From Denitromonas sp. (GTDB lineage Bacteria; Pseudomonadota; Gammaproteobacteria; Burkholderiales; Rhodocyclaceae), in NCBI RefSeq assembly GCF_034676725.1, contig NZ_JAUCBR010000004.1, forward strand, positions 3,686,001-3,750,000: 64,000 nt of DNA. The letters run 5' to 3'. The position numbers and the translations under genes were made by a program. Below the pieces are notes generated by a model. It did no database searches. It was not told the DNA's origin and was given only the letters and a program-made list of their open reading frames with translations. Numbering within the stretch: position 1 is the stretch's first letter; each line of letters starts with the position of its first letter. Shown piece by piece: positions 9,202 through 18,692 of the stretch.

Positions 9202-9681
9202 ATGAAAGGATTCGAACCGTCCCTCTTCGACAAGCTCTTCGACGATGCGCCGCTGCAGGCCGCCCGTCGGCGTCTGTCGATGGATGAGGTGAAGGACTCC
9301 GTGGCGCGCGATCTCGAGGCGCTGCTCAACACGCGGACGATCATCGACGAATCGCTTGCTCCCCGGTTCCCCCGTGCGCTCCGGTCGATTGCCAGCTTCG
9401 GACTGAACGACTTTTCCGGCATGAGCCTGGCCAGCGTAAACGACCGGCGCGAGATCTGTGCATCGATCGAGCGCGCCATCGCCCGCCACGAGCCGCGGCT
9501 CAAGGACATTCAGGTCGACCTGGAGCTGGACCGGCGCTCGATCAATGCCCTGTTCTTTTCGATTCGCGCGGTATTGGTGGTGCGGCCGGCCCAGGAGCCG
9601 GTGAGCTTCGACGCCATGCTGCAACCGACCACCCTGCAATACTCGATCGCGCGTCAGCGCCTGCGCTGCGGAACTGCCTAG
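9202..9681 (+). CDS. tssE: T6SS baseplate protein TssE (gp25-like)
   Basis: A 159-residue gp25/TssE baseplate subunit that initiates sheath polymerisation. It shows the characteristic SVARDLEALLNTR block (about residues 33-45) and the IARHEPRLKDIQV segment containing the conserved EPR motif (about 92-104). It lies between the hcp stem-loop and tssF, and its stop codon directly abuts the tssF ATG. Confidence 0.96.
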   Translation: MKGFEPSLFDKLFDDAPLQAARRRLSMDEVKDSVARDLEALLNTRTIIDESLAPRFPRALRSIASFGLNDFSGMSLASVNDRREICASIERAIARHEPRLKDIQVDLELDRRSINALFFSIRAVLVVRPAQEPVSFDAMLQPTTLQYSIARQRLRCGTA

Positions 9682-11520
9682 ATGGAAGAACTTCTGCCGT
9701 ACTACGAACGCGAACTGGCCTTCCTGCGGGGGCATTCGCGTGAGTTCGCCGAGCGCTATCCGAAGATCGCCGGGCAATTGCTGCTCTCGGGTGAGGGCTG
9801 CGACGACCCGCACGTCGAGCGCATCATCGAATCGCTGGCGCTGCTGACCGCCCGTGTTACCAAGAAGCTCGAAGACAGTTACCCGCAGTTTACCGAGGCG
9901 CTGCTCGGTGTTCTGTATCCGCACTATCTGCGGCCGTTCCCGAGTTGCTCCATCGCCTGCTTCGAGACGGCAGGCGCCGAACTGCAGTTGTCGTCGCCGG
10001 TTCGGATGGCGCGCGACACGGCCTTGTTGTCTCGTCCGATCAAGGGGGCGGTGTGCCGCTTCCGGACAGCCTGGGATGTGACGCTGTTGCCGGTGGAGGT
10101 CGCGTCGGTCAGTTTCGACCCGGTGGCCAAGGCGCCATCGGGTGTTCGCCTGCCGGTCGGTAGCAGCGCGATCCTGTCGCTGAGCCTGGATATCGCCGCC
10201 GCCAGCGGGCAGTGGACCGCAGCGTCGGCCGACCGTCTGCGGTTCTATATCGATGCCGAGCCCTCGGTGGCCGCCGCCCTGCGCGACGCCATGTTTCTCA
10301 AGTTGCTCACCACCTATGTCGCCGGGGACGCGCAGGCATGGCGGCTGGCGGGTGATGGCGTGGTGCGCGAGGTCGGCTTCGATGATGCCGAGGCGCTGAT
10401 CGACATGCCGGCGACTGGCCATGCCGCCTATCGGCATCTCACCGAGTACTTCGCGTTTCCAGAGAAGTACAACTTCTTCGACCTGATGCTGCCCGCGCTG
10501 CCGGCCGCGGCCCGCCAGTCCCGCCGGCTGACAGTGCATTTCGTGCTCTCCGGTCTGCGTGCCGATGGTGACGCCTCGCGCTTGTTGCAGACGCTGACGG
10601 CGCAGAACCTGCGGCTCGGTTGCGTTCCGGTGGTGAACCTGTTTTCGCAGCGAGGCGACCCGATTCGTCTCAGTCATAGGCGGTCGAGCTATCCGGTCGT
10701 GGCTGACAGCCGGCGAGCCTTCGCCTACGAGGTGTATTCCATCGATGCCGTGCGCCGGGTTCGCCAGAGCGCGCAGGGTGAAAGCATCCAGGAATACCGG
10801 CCCTTTTTCTCCTTGCGCCACGGCGAAAACCCGGCAGAGCAGGGCAACTACTGGGTGGCCCAGCGCAACGAGCTGGTCGCGGCACACAGCCCGGGCTATG
10901 AAACGGAGCTGTCGCTGGTCGATGCCGATTTCGACCCGGTGTCCCCCAAGACAGACGTACTCAGCGTGCAGCTCACTTGCACCAATCGCGACCTGCCAAG
11001 CTTGATGAGTGTGGGCATGCCGACGGGCGACCTTTTTCTTGAGGGCGGAGCGGGGGCGCGCACGGTACGCTTGCTGCGCAAACCGACACCGCCCTTGCGC
11101 TTCGACCATCGCCATGACGGTCAGTGGCGCCTGATATCGCATCTGTCGCTGAACCATCTGTCGTTGAGCAACAGTGGTCTGGACGCCTTCAAGGAGATGC
11201 TGACGCTCTACGATCTGCCGCGCTCGGCGAGCTCCCGCCAGCAGATCGATGGCATTCTCGGGATCTCTCACCAGCAGGCCACGACATGGCTGCCGGGCAA
11301 ACCTTTTGCCAGTTTTGTCCGCGGGCTGGAGGTGCGGCTGAGCGTCGATGAGGGCAGCTTTGTCGGCTCCGGGCTCGATGTATTCTCGCGCTGCATGGAC
11401 CGCTTCCTGGGCTTGTATGTTCACCTGAACAGCTTCGTCCAGCTGGTGGTGGTTTCGGCAAGAACCGGTGAGGAGTTGATCCGATGTGCCCCGCGCACCG
11501 GCGAATCGATCCTGGGCTGA
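9682..11520 (+). CDS. tssF: T6SS baseplate protein TssF
   Basis: A 612-residue TssF, the main wedge subunit of the baseplate (two copies with one TssG per wedge). N-terminus MEELLPYYERELAFLRGH and the following FAERYPKIAGQLLL block are diagnostic. Full length for the family. It follows tssE with no gap and overlaps tssG by 37 bp, so the wedge subunits are translated as a coupled set. Confidence 0.97.
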   Translation: MEELLPYYERELAFLRGHSREFAERYPKIAGQLLLSGEGCDDPHVERIIESLALLTARVTKKLEDSYPQFTEALLGVLYPHYLRPFPSCSIACFETAGAELQLSSPVRMARDTALLSRPIKGAVCRFRTAWDVTLLPVEVASVSFDPVAKAPSGVRLPVGSSAILSLSLDIAAASGQWTAASADRLRFYIDAEPSVAAALRDAMFLKLLTTYVAGDAQAWRLAGDGVVREVGFDDAEALIDMPATGHAAYRHLTEYFAFPEKYNFFDLMLPALPAAARQSRRLTVHFVLSGLRADGDASRLLQTLTAQNLRLGCVPVVNLFSQRGDPIRLSHRRSSYPVVADSRRAFAYEVYSIDAVRRVRQSAQGESIQEYRPFFSLRHGENPAEQGNYWVAQRNELVAAHSPGYETELSLVDADFDPVSPKTDVLSVQLTCTNRDLPSLMSVGMPTGDLFLEGGAGARTVRLLRKPTPPLRFDHRHDGQWRLISHLSLNHLSLSNSGLDAFKEMLTLYDLPRSASSRQQIDGILGISHQQATTWLPGKPFASFVRGLEVRLSVDEGSFVGSGLDVFSRCMDRFLGLYVHLNSFVQLVVVSARTGEELIRCAPRTGESILG

Positions 11521-12551
11521 TCGACCAGCTCGCCGAGGCGCCCGGGCGGTTCGAGTTCTTCCAGGCCGTTCGTCTGCTCGAACGCTGGTCGCGGCGTGTC
11601 AGTGCGGGCCGCACGGATGATCCGGTATCGCGGCAGATCCGCTTCCGCAATTCCCTGTCTCTGGCCTTTGCGCCCAGCGATATCGAGCAGCTCCAACTGA
11701 CCCGCCCCGATGGGCCCGACGATGGTGACGGTGCGCCGGCTCCGGTGCGAATCGACATCACGCCGCGCTTCATCGGCATGCTTGGGCTGCACGGCGGACT
11801 GCCAATCCACTACACCGAGCGACTCGCCAGCCTCGATCGCGCGCAGCGCGAGGCGGGCACACACGCGTTTTTCGACCTGCTCTCGAATCGCGTCGTCGGC
11901 CACTTCTACCGTGCATGGAAGAAATATCGCCTGCCGGTGCAGTATGAAACCGACCGCAGGAACCGCTTTGTGCCCCAGGTCCTGGCGCTGGCGGGGTTGG
12001 GCTTTGATGGCTTGCGCGACCGCTTGCACGACGCCCCGGCCAGCATTGATGACGAATCCATTGCCTACTTCGCCGGTTTGTTGCGCCAGCGACCGGTCTC
12101 TGCCGCCAGCCTGCAGTCTGTCCTGGCGGCATATTTCGGCGTACCGATCCGCATCGAGCAGTTTGTCGGCAAGTGGTACGCGCTGCCGTGCGAGCAACGG
12201 TCGACGCTCGGCGGCAGGAACGCCACGCTCGGAAAAACCTGTCTGGTTGGCGAGCGGGTGTGGCAGCGCAACCTGCGGGTGCGCATCCATGTCGGCCCCC
12301 TCGACCACGCCCGTTACATGCAGTTTCTCCCCGGCGGTACGCTGGCCCGCGTACTCGAGAAGCTGCTCACGCTCGCCACCGGTTTTCAGTTCGAGTACGA
12401 AGTCCGCCCGATTCTGCGGGCGGCCGATGTGCGCCCGGTACGCCTCGGTGCGGATGCCGGGCGCCGGCTCGGATTCGACTGTTTCATGCTCACGCGCGAT
12501 GCCGCCGCCGACCGCAGCGATACCGTTTTCGAGCTCCACTCCGCCCACTGA
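11484..12551 (+). CDS. tssG: T6SS baseplate protein TssG
   Basis: A 355-residue TssG (VasB-like) wedge protein. It shows the family N-terminus LIDQLAEAPGRFEFFQAVRL (about residues 12-31) and the LTRNFIGMLGLHG-equivalent TPRFIGMLGLHGGLP (about 93-107). The 37-bp overlap with tssF makes coupling likely; the gap to tssH is 27 bp. Confidence 0.96.
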   Translation: MCPAHRRIDPGLIDQLAEAPGRFEFFQAVRLLERWSRRVSAGRTDDPVSRQIRFRNSLSLAFAPSDIEQLQLTRPDGPDDGDGAPAPVRIDITPRFIGMLGLHGGLPIHYTERLASLDRAQREAGTHAFFDLLSNRVVGHFYRAWKKYRLPVQYETDRRNRFVPQVLALAGLGFDGLRDRLHDAPASIDDESIAYFAGLLRQRPVSAASLQSVLAAYFGVPIRIEQFVGKWYALPCEQRSTLGGRNATLGKTCLVGERVWQRNLRVRIHVGPLDHARYMQFLPGGTLARVLEKLLTLATGFQFEYEVRPILRAADVRPVRLGADAGRRLGFDCFMLTRDAAADRSDTVFELHSAH

Positions 12552-12578
12552 CGCCTTACTGACGCCCATCCCTACGCC

Positions 12579-15257
12579 ATGAGCACCTCCCTCAAAACCC
12601 TGATCAGCAAACTCAACACTCCGTGCCGAAAGGCGGCCGAACGCGCCGCCAGCCTGTGCCTGTCGCGCGGTCACTATGAGGTCGAGCTCGAACACCTCTT
12701 TCTCAGCCTGCTCGAACAGCCCGATTGCGACTTCGTCGTCATCGCCCAGCGTTGCGGCATCAGCCCGAGCGGCCTGGAGCGCGACTTGCTGGCCGAAATC
12801 GGTCGCTTCAAAACCGGCAACAGTCGCACGCCCGTGTTCTCGCCCCACCTGCCGAAGCTGCTCGAACAGGCGTGGTTGATCGCCTCGCTGGATGCGCGTT
12901 TGCCGCGCATTCGTTCCGGCCACCTGTTGCTCGCCTTGCTCACCGACGCGGAGCTGTCGCAACTGGCCTTGCGGGGCTCTGTGCTGTACGCGCGGGTCAA
13001 GCTCGATCAACTCAAACACGATTTCGATACCTTGACCGCCGATTCGGCCGAGGCGCGTGCCCTCGCCGGCGCTGACGGTGCCAACGCCACGCCAGGCGCC
13101 GACACCACTGCCGGCGACGCCCCGGGCGCCTCGATCGGCAGCAAGACGCCGGCGCTCGACCAATTCACCACCTGCCTGACGCAGCGGGCGGCCGACGGCA
13201 AGATTGATCCGGTGATCGGGCGCGACGCCGAGATCCGGCAACTGATCGACATCCTCATGCGTCGGCGCCAGAACAACCCGATCCTCACCGGCGAGGCTGG
13301 CGTCGGCAAAACGGCGGTGGTCGAGGGGCTGGCCCTGCGCATTGCCGCCGATGATGTGCCGCCACCGCTCAAGGGCGTCCGCCTGCACCTGCTCGACATG
13401 GGCTTGCTGCAGGCCGGGGCCAGCGTCAAGGGTGAGTTCGAGAATCGCCTCAAGAACGTGATCGACGAGGTCAAACAAAGCCCGACGCCAATCATCCTGT
13501 TCATTGACGAGGCGCACAGCCTGATTGGCGCGGGCGGGCAGAGTGGCCAGAACGACGCGGCCAACCTGCTCAAGCCGGCGCTGGCGCGCGGTGAGCTGCG
13601 CACGATTGCCGCAACGACCTGGGCCGAGTACAAAAAGTACTTCGAGAAGGACGCCGCACTGGCGCGTCGCTTCCAGGTGGTCAAGGTGGACGAGCCCTCC
13701 GAGCCGCTCGCCGCTGCCATGTTGCGCGCCATGGTGCCGCTGATGGAGAAGCATTTCGGCGTGCGTGTGCTGGACGACGCCGTCACCGAAGCCGTGCGCC
13801 TCTCGCACCGCTACATCAGCGCCCGCCAGTTGCCGGACAAGGCGGTGAGCGTGCTCGACACCGCGTGCGCCAAGGTTGCCCTGGGCCAGAGCGCCACGCC
13901 GGCGCTCATCGACGATGCCGAAAAGCGCTTGCTGCGCGAGCGCGCAGAGCTCTCCGCCCTGGAACGCGAAGCGACCAGCCATGATGCGCACGGCCCGAGA
14001 ATCGCGGCGCTGGTGACGGCAATCGCCCAGACTGAAGCCACGCTCACCGCGTTGCGCGACCGCTGCAACCAAGAGGGCGAACTCGTCAAGCGCATGCTGG
14101 CGCTGCACCAGCAACTTGAGCGGCGCGGCCAGGGCGAAGCACCCGCGACTGACCCGGCGCCTGCGTCCGCACAGGCCGAGCTCGACACCCTCGGCGCCCG
14201 GCTGCGCGCCCTGCAGGGCGACAGCCCGATGGTGCCGTTGCAGGTCGATGGCGTGGTGGTGGCCGAGATCGTGTCGGCCTGGACCGGCATTCCGCTGGGC
14301 AAGATGGTCAAGGACGAAATCAACACGGTGCTCAATCTCAAGGCCTTGCTGCAGACGCGTGTCATCGGGCAAGACCATGCGCTCGAAGCGATCGCCCAGC
14401 GTGTGCGCACAGCGCGTGCCAATCTCGATGATCCCAACAAGCCCAAGGGTGTCTTCCTGTTCGTCGGCCCGTCGGGGGTCGGCAAGACCGAAACCGCGCT
14501 GGCGCTGGCCGATGTGCTGTACGGCGGCGAGCGCAAGCTGATCACCATCAACATGAGCGAGTATCAGGAAGCCCATTCCGTATCGGGCCTGAAAGGCTCG
14601 CCACCCGGCTACGTCGGCTACGGCGAAGGCGGCGTGCTCACCGAAGCCGTGCGCCGCAACCCGTACAGCGTGGTGTTGCTCGACGAGATCGAAAAAGCCC
14701 ACCCCGACGTGCTCGAACTGTTTTTCCAGGTGTTCGATAAAGGCGTGCTCGATGACGCCGAGGGCCGCGAGATCGACTTCCGCAACACGCTCATCATCCT
14801 GACCAGCAATGTCGGCTCCAGCCAGATCATGCAGTCCTGCCTGAACCAGCCGGCCGACGCGCGCCCGGACCCCGATGCGCTGGCCGAAGTCCTGCGCCCG
14901 GTGCTCTACAAGGCGTTCAAACCGGCGTTTCTCGGGCGGATGAAAGTCATCCCTTATTACCCGATCACCGATGACGTCCTGCTCAGCATCATCCAGCTCA
15001 AGCTCGAACGCATCCGTGCCCGGGTGGGAGCCAACCACAAGGCAGAGTTTGGCTGGGACGCCCGGCTGGTCGACACCGTGCTGGCTCGTTGCACCGAAGT
15101 CGACTCGGGGGCACGCAACGTCGATCACATCCTCAACGGCACGCTGTTGCCCGAGATGGCCGAAGCCGTGCTCACCCGCATGGCCGACGGCGCCGCCATT
15201 GCCCGCATCAAGGTCAGCGCAACCAAGGCCGGCCAGTTTCGCTACGCCATCAAGTAA
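12579..15257 (+). CDS. clpV: T6SS sheath-recycling AAA+ ATPase TssH (ClpV)
   Basis: An 892-residue ClpB-type AAA+ ATPase that disassembles contracted TssBC sheaths. It has an N-terminal Clp domain (about residues 15-155), two Walker A motifs (GEAGVGKT at 238-245 and GPSGVGKT at 630-637), Walker B motifs in both modules (LFIDEAHS; VLLDEIEKAHPDV) and a ClpB C-terminal domain. Length fits ClpV rather than housekeeping ClpB, which has a longer middle coiled coil. Last core gene of the rightward operon. Confidence 0.97.
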   Translation: MSTSLKTLISKLNTPCRKAAERAASLCLSRGHYEVELEHLFLSLLEQPDCDFVVIAQRCGISPSGLERDLLAEIGRFKTGNSRTPVFSPHLPKLLEQAWLIASLDARLPRIRSGHLLLALLTDAELSQLALRGSVLYARVKLDQLKHDFDTLTADSAEARALAGADGANATPGADTTAGDAPGASIGSKTPALDQFTTCLTQRAADGKIDPVIGRDAEIRQLIDILMRRRQNNPILTGEAGVGKTAVVEGLALRIAADDVPPPLKGVRLHLLDMGLLQAGASVKGEFENRLKNVIDEVKQSPTPIILFIDEAHSLIGAGGQSGQNDAANLLKPALARGELRTIAATTWAEYKKYFEKDAALARRFQVVKVDEPSEPLAAAMLRAMVPLMEKHFGVRVLDDAVTEAVRLSHRYISARQLPDKAVSVLDTACAKVALGQSATPALIDDAEKRLLRERAELSALEREATSHDAHGPRIAALVTAIAQTEATLTALRDRCNQEGELVKRMLALHQQLERRGQGEAPATDPAPASAQAELDTLGARLRALQGDSPMVPLQVDGVVVAEIVSAWTGIPLGKMVKDEINTVLNLKALLQTRVIGQDHALEAIAQRVRTARANLDDPNKPKGVFLFVGPSGVGKTETALALADVLYGGERKLITINMSEYQEAHSVSGLKGSPPGYVGYGEGGVLTEAVRRNPYSVVLLDEIEKAHPDVLELFFQVFDKGVLDDAEGREIDFRNTLIILTSNVGSSQIMQSCLNQPADARPDPDALAEVLRPVLYKAFKPAFLGRMKVIPYYPITDDVLLSIIQLKLERIRARVGANHKAEFGWDARLVDTVLARCTEVDSGARNVDHILNGTLLPEMAEAVLTRMADGAAIARIKVSATKAGQFRYAIK

Positions 15258-15271
15258 ATGGGTCGATCGCC

Positions 15272-15738
15272 ATGCTCAATCTCAACTACGCCGCCGTCTC
15301 CCGTGCCTACCACCGCTTCGCCGCGCAGCGCGATACCGAACTGTTCGAGTCGCTTGGCTGGGGCGACCGCCTGGGCGCGCCGGGCTACCGACGCACCGAC
15401 GCCTTGCACTTGAGCCTCGCCTTGCTCAGCTGCAAGGCACCGTTGAACGGGCCGCTCAGGATTTAGGCCGGGCCATTGGCCGGTGGTCTGGCCGATGCCG
15501 CTGCCAACGGCTCGCCGATGGCTTGACGCAGCACCATGGCAGGCCCGAGCGGCTCGGCGCCGATACCTCAAGTGCGCGCGAAGCGCTGTTCGGCCGCCGC
15601 GGCATTGTCGCCTTCATGCAGCATGCCGGGCCGAACGGCGGCCGCATCGCGCTGATCGACGGTCGCGATGCCACCGCCGTCTGCCGCCGGGCGCAGATGT
15701 CCCATCCCTACGAAATCCGTTTCTGGCCTCTGGCCTGA
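15272..15738 (+). pseudogene. degenerate Tae4-like T6SS amidase effector (frameshifted)
   Basis: A 64-residue frame (15272-15466) looks like the front of a Tae4 amidase (LFESLGWGDRLGAPGYRR, then an LSLALLSC helix). A second frame, -1 to it, runs to 15738 and matches the back half (LADGLTQHHGRPERLG, GRRGIVAFMQHAGPNGGRIA, terminal RFWPLA). Together they would give about 150 residues, the usual size. By eye against remembered Tae4 sequences, the catalytic Cys position is Asp (codon 15398) and the catalytic His position is Arg (codon 15643), so even a repaired protein should be inactive. It sits between clpV and vgrG, a normal place for a T6SS effector. No immunity gene follows. The homology call rests on my own alignment without a search. 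Confidence 0.5.
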
Positions 15739-15763
15739 GCACCGACGGACCTGATCTCCGACC

Positions 15764-18685
15764 ATGACGCCGCTCTTTTCCTCTGCCGCCGGCTGGAGCC
15801 AGAACCTGCGCCTGATGCGTTTGGTGACGCCACTGGGCGCCGACGCGCTGCTGGCCGAAACCGCCACGGTCCGCGAGTCGCTCGGGCCGGTGTCCGACCA
15901 TGCCGGCTTCCATGTCGTGCTCACCGTCATGTGTGCCGACGCCCATGTGGCGCTCACCGCGCTGCTCGGCCAACCGGCCCGGCTTGATCTGCTGACCACG
16001 CAGTCGCGCACCGAACTGCGCCCCTTCCATGGCCAGATCACGCGGGTGTCGCGGCTCGGCGCCAACGGCGGCTTCGCCCGCTATGAACTGCACATCGAAC
16101 CCTGGCTGGCCTTTCTCGCCCATCGCCAGGACTGCTACTTGTTCCAGCAGCGCAGCGTCATCGACATCATCGATACCGTGTTTGGCCGCTGGGTGGGGCA
16201 GGGCAAGCTGAACCCGGCCTGGCGCTGGGCGCTGGCCGACCCCGAACGCTATCCCAAACGTGGCACCACCACCCAGTACCGGGAGAGCGACCTGGCCTTC
16301 GTGCGCCGTCTGCTGGCCGAAGAAGGCCTGTTCTGCTGGTTTGAACACACCACGGACGACGGCGCCAGCCTGGGGCAGCACACCCTGGTCATCGCCGACC
16401 ACAACGGTGCGTTTTCCGACAACCCGCAGGCGGTTTTCCGCTTCACCCAGCCGGGCGCAAGCATGGCCGAAGACAGCGTCGACCGGTGGTCTGGCCAGCG
16501 ACGCCTCGACACCACCGTATTGGCGGCCAACAGCTGGGACTACCGCAGCCTGAGCACCCGCGAGCAGCGTGCAGATACCCTCATCGACAACGGCAGCAGC
16601 CCGCGCCTTGTCGCCGTCGACGACCCCGGCCAGTACGCCTGGCAAGACCTCAGCCATGGCGAGCGCATGCTGCGGGCCCAGCGCGAAGCGCTCGATGCGC
16701 GCAACAAACGCTTCATGGGCGAAGGCACCGTGCGCACTGCCGCTCCGGGCAGCCACTTCATCCTCGCCGATCATGCCGAACACGATCTCGACCCACCCGA
16801 GGCCCAGCGCTTCCTGATCACCGCCGTCACCCACCATGTTCGCAACAACCTGAACGAACGCATGGGCGGCGGCGCCCAGGCATCGTCAAGCGCCGCCGTT
16901 TCCCTCTACCGCAACCGCTTCCAGGCCATTCGTGCCCACATCCCCTGGCGCGCCCTGATGGTCGACGGCCATGGCCGCCAGATCCATCCCCGGCCAAGCG
17001 CCCACGGCACGCTCACCGCTGTGGTAGTCGGCCCCGGTACGGCGACCCACACCGACCGCGACGGCCGGGTCCGGGTGCAGTTTCCCTGGCAGCGCGGCAA
17101 CCAGTCGGCGAACCGCCTTGGCTCCGGCGATGACAACGCGCCGGCCAGCGACGCCCTCGGCGCCTGGCTGCGCGTCATGAGCCCGGTCGCCGGCGCCAAC
17201 TGGGGCGGCCACTGGGTGCCGCGCCCCGGCCAGGAAGTGCTCGTCGCCTTCCAGAACGGCAACATCGACCGACCGGTGATCATCGGCGCGCTGTTCAACG
17301 CCCCGGGCAATGACGATGCCGCCGGCAGCGCTATCGCCGCCGGTGCCATGCACAGCAGCGCCAATGCGCCGGCCTTCTTCGCCGGTCAGCAGGCCGAAGC
17401 GCATCGCCACAATGCCAGCCTGTCCGGCCTCAAAAGCCAGCAACTCGATGCCAGCCGCAGCGGGCAGGGCGGCTACAACCAACTGGTTTTCGACGACACG
17501 CCGGGCCAGCCGCGTATCGCACTGGGCACCACCCAATACGCCAGCGCGCTGCAACTGGGCCACCTCAAGTACCAGCAAGACAACGCCCGCCACCAGGACC
17601 GCGGCCACGGCGCTGAACTCAACACCCGCGCCGCCACCGCCATCCGCGCGGGCAGCGGATTGCTCATCAGCGCCGACGCACGCCCCGGCGCCCGCGGCGC
17701 TCATCTCGATAGCCACGAACCCCGCGCCCAAAGTGAAGACGCCAAAGCCCTGACCATCGCTCTGGCCGAGGTGGCGGTAAAGCAGAACGCCGCCCTCGCC
17801 GGCGATGGCGCAGGCGACATGCTGCCTGCTGTCGAGGGCCTCACCCATGCCATCGACACCCTCGGCGCCACGGCCAGCATCGGTGGCGGGGTGCCACCCA
17901 CCGAAGTCACGCCCCCTTCAGACCACCGCACCCCCGGTTTCAAACCCACCGCCGGCGGCGAGGGCACCGTCCCCGCCTGGTCCGCCCCACGCCTGCAATA
18001 CAGCGCCCCCGGCGGCATTGCCCAGCTCACCCCCGCCAGCGCCATCCTCGTTGCCGGAAAAACCCTCAGCCTTGCCGCCGGGCAAGACATCAATCTCATC
18101 GCCAAGGGCAATCACAGCCTCGCCGTCAAGGATGGCCTCGCGCTGTTCACCGTCGGCAAGGCCGGCGGCAGCAAACCCAACAAGGAAACAGGCATTGCCC
18201 TGCATGCGGCCAGTGGAAAAGTCAGCATCCAAGCCCAAAGCGGCCAACTACGCGCCGCCGCCGACCAGGCCGTCACCGTCGCCAGCACCACCGCCAGCGT
18301 CAAGGCCAATGCCAAACGCCACCTCCTCGCGGCCGCCGGCGGCGCCTACCTCAAGATCGAAGGCGGCAACATCAGCCTCCACGCCCCGGGGCCGGTCAAG
18401 CTCAAGGCGAGCATGAAGAATCTGACCGGGCCGGCCAGTGCATCGGCTGCGGGGTTGAAGTTTCCGACCGGGGGCGACCCGGCGATCGACAAACATGTGC
18501 GCGAGTTGTTCGACGAGCAGTTCGTCATCAAGGATGAGTTCAGTGGCGCGCCGATGCCGATGACGGCCTATCGCATTGTCGATGATCGCGGAGAGGTCGT
18601 GGCAACTGGGGTCACGGACGCTGACGGTCGAACCGCGCGCGTCAAAGGGTCACGAAATTCAAAGCTGCAACTTTTTGTGGAGTAG
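15764..18685 (+). CDS. vgrG: T6SS spike protein VgrG (TssI), second copy
   Basis: A 973-residue VgrG of the same architecture as the copy at 53-2917: gp27-like half with TTTQYRESDLAFVRRLLAEE (about residues 168-187), gp5/OB part with PRPGQEVLVAFQNGNIDRPV (about 487-506), a DUF2345 region, and a C-terminal extension that ends QLFVE and resembles a small beta-sandwich adaptor. A 207-bp piece of it (17228-17434) recurs almost unchanged at 22846-23052. The genes that follow on the same strand are its probable cargo. The start is the ATG at 15764; the preceding frame belongs to the degenerate amidase. Confidence 0.95.
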   Translation: MTPLFSSAAGWSQNLRLMRLVTPLGADALLAETATVRESLGPVSDHAGFHVVLTVMCADAHVALTALLGQPARLDLLTTQSRTELRPFHGQITRVSRLGANGGFARYELHIEPWLAFLAHRQDCYLFQQRSVIDIIDTVFGRWVGQGKLNPAWRWALADPERYPKRGTTTQYRESDLAFVRRLLAEEGLFCWFEHTTDDGASLGQHTLVIADHNGAFSDNPQAVFRFTQPGASMAEDSVDRWSGQRRLDTTVLAANSWDYRSLSTREQRADTLIDNGSSPRLVAVDDPGQYAWQDLSHGERMLRAQREALDARNKRFMGEGTVRTAAPGSHFILADHAEHDLDPPEAQRFLITAVTHHVRNNLNERMGGGAQASSSAAVSLYRNRFQAIRAHIPWRALMVDGHGRQIHPRPSAHGTLTAVVVGPGTATHTDRDGRVRVQFPWQRGNQSANRLGSGDDNAPASDALGAWLRVMSPVAGANWGGHWVPRPGQEVLVAFQNGNIDRPVIIGALFNAPGNDDAAGSAIAAGAMHSSANAPAFFAGQQAEAHRHNASLSGLKSQQLDASRSGQGGYNQLVFDDTPGQPRIALGTTQYASALQLGHLKYQQDNARHQDRGHGAELNTRAATAIRAGSGLLISADARPGARGAHLDSHEPRAQSEDAKALTIALAEVAVKQNAALAGDGAGDMLPAVEGLTHAIDTLGATASIGGGVPPTEVTPPSDHRTPGFKPTAGGEGTVPAWSAPRLQYSAPGGIAQLTPASAILVAGKTLSLAAGQDINLIAKGNHSLAVKDGLALFTVGKAGGSKPNKETGIALHAASGKVSIQAQSGQLRAAADQAVTVASTTASVKANAKRHLLAAAGGAYLKIEGGNISLHAPGPVKLKASMKNLTGPASASAAGLKFPTGGDPAIDKHVRELFDEQFVIKDEFSGAPMPMTAYRIVDDRGEVVATGVTDADGRTARVKGSRNSKLQLFVE
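17228..17434 (+). repeat. vgrG-internal segment duplicated at 22846-23052
   Basis: This 207-bp segment of the second vgrG (end of the gp5 core and beginning of the next region) matches 22846-23052 at a constant offset of 5618 with about three mismatches counted by eye. Confidence 0.9.
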
Positions 18686-18692
18686 GAAGATC

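Noticed and set aside
8596..15128. Very long open frames on the minus strand opposite tssC-H
   Set aside because: They mirror the third-position GC bias of the forward tss genes, have arginine/glycine/alanine-rich compositions and match no family; the forward genes are clearly real.
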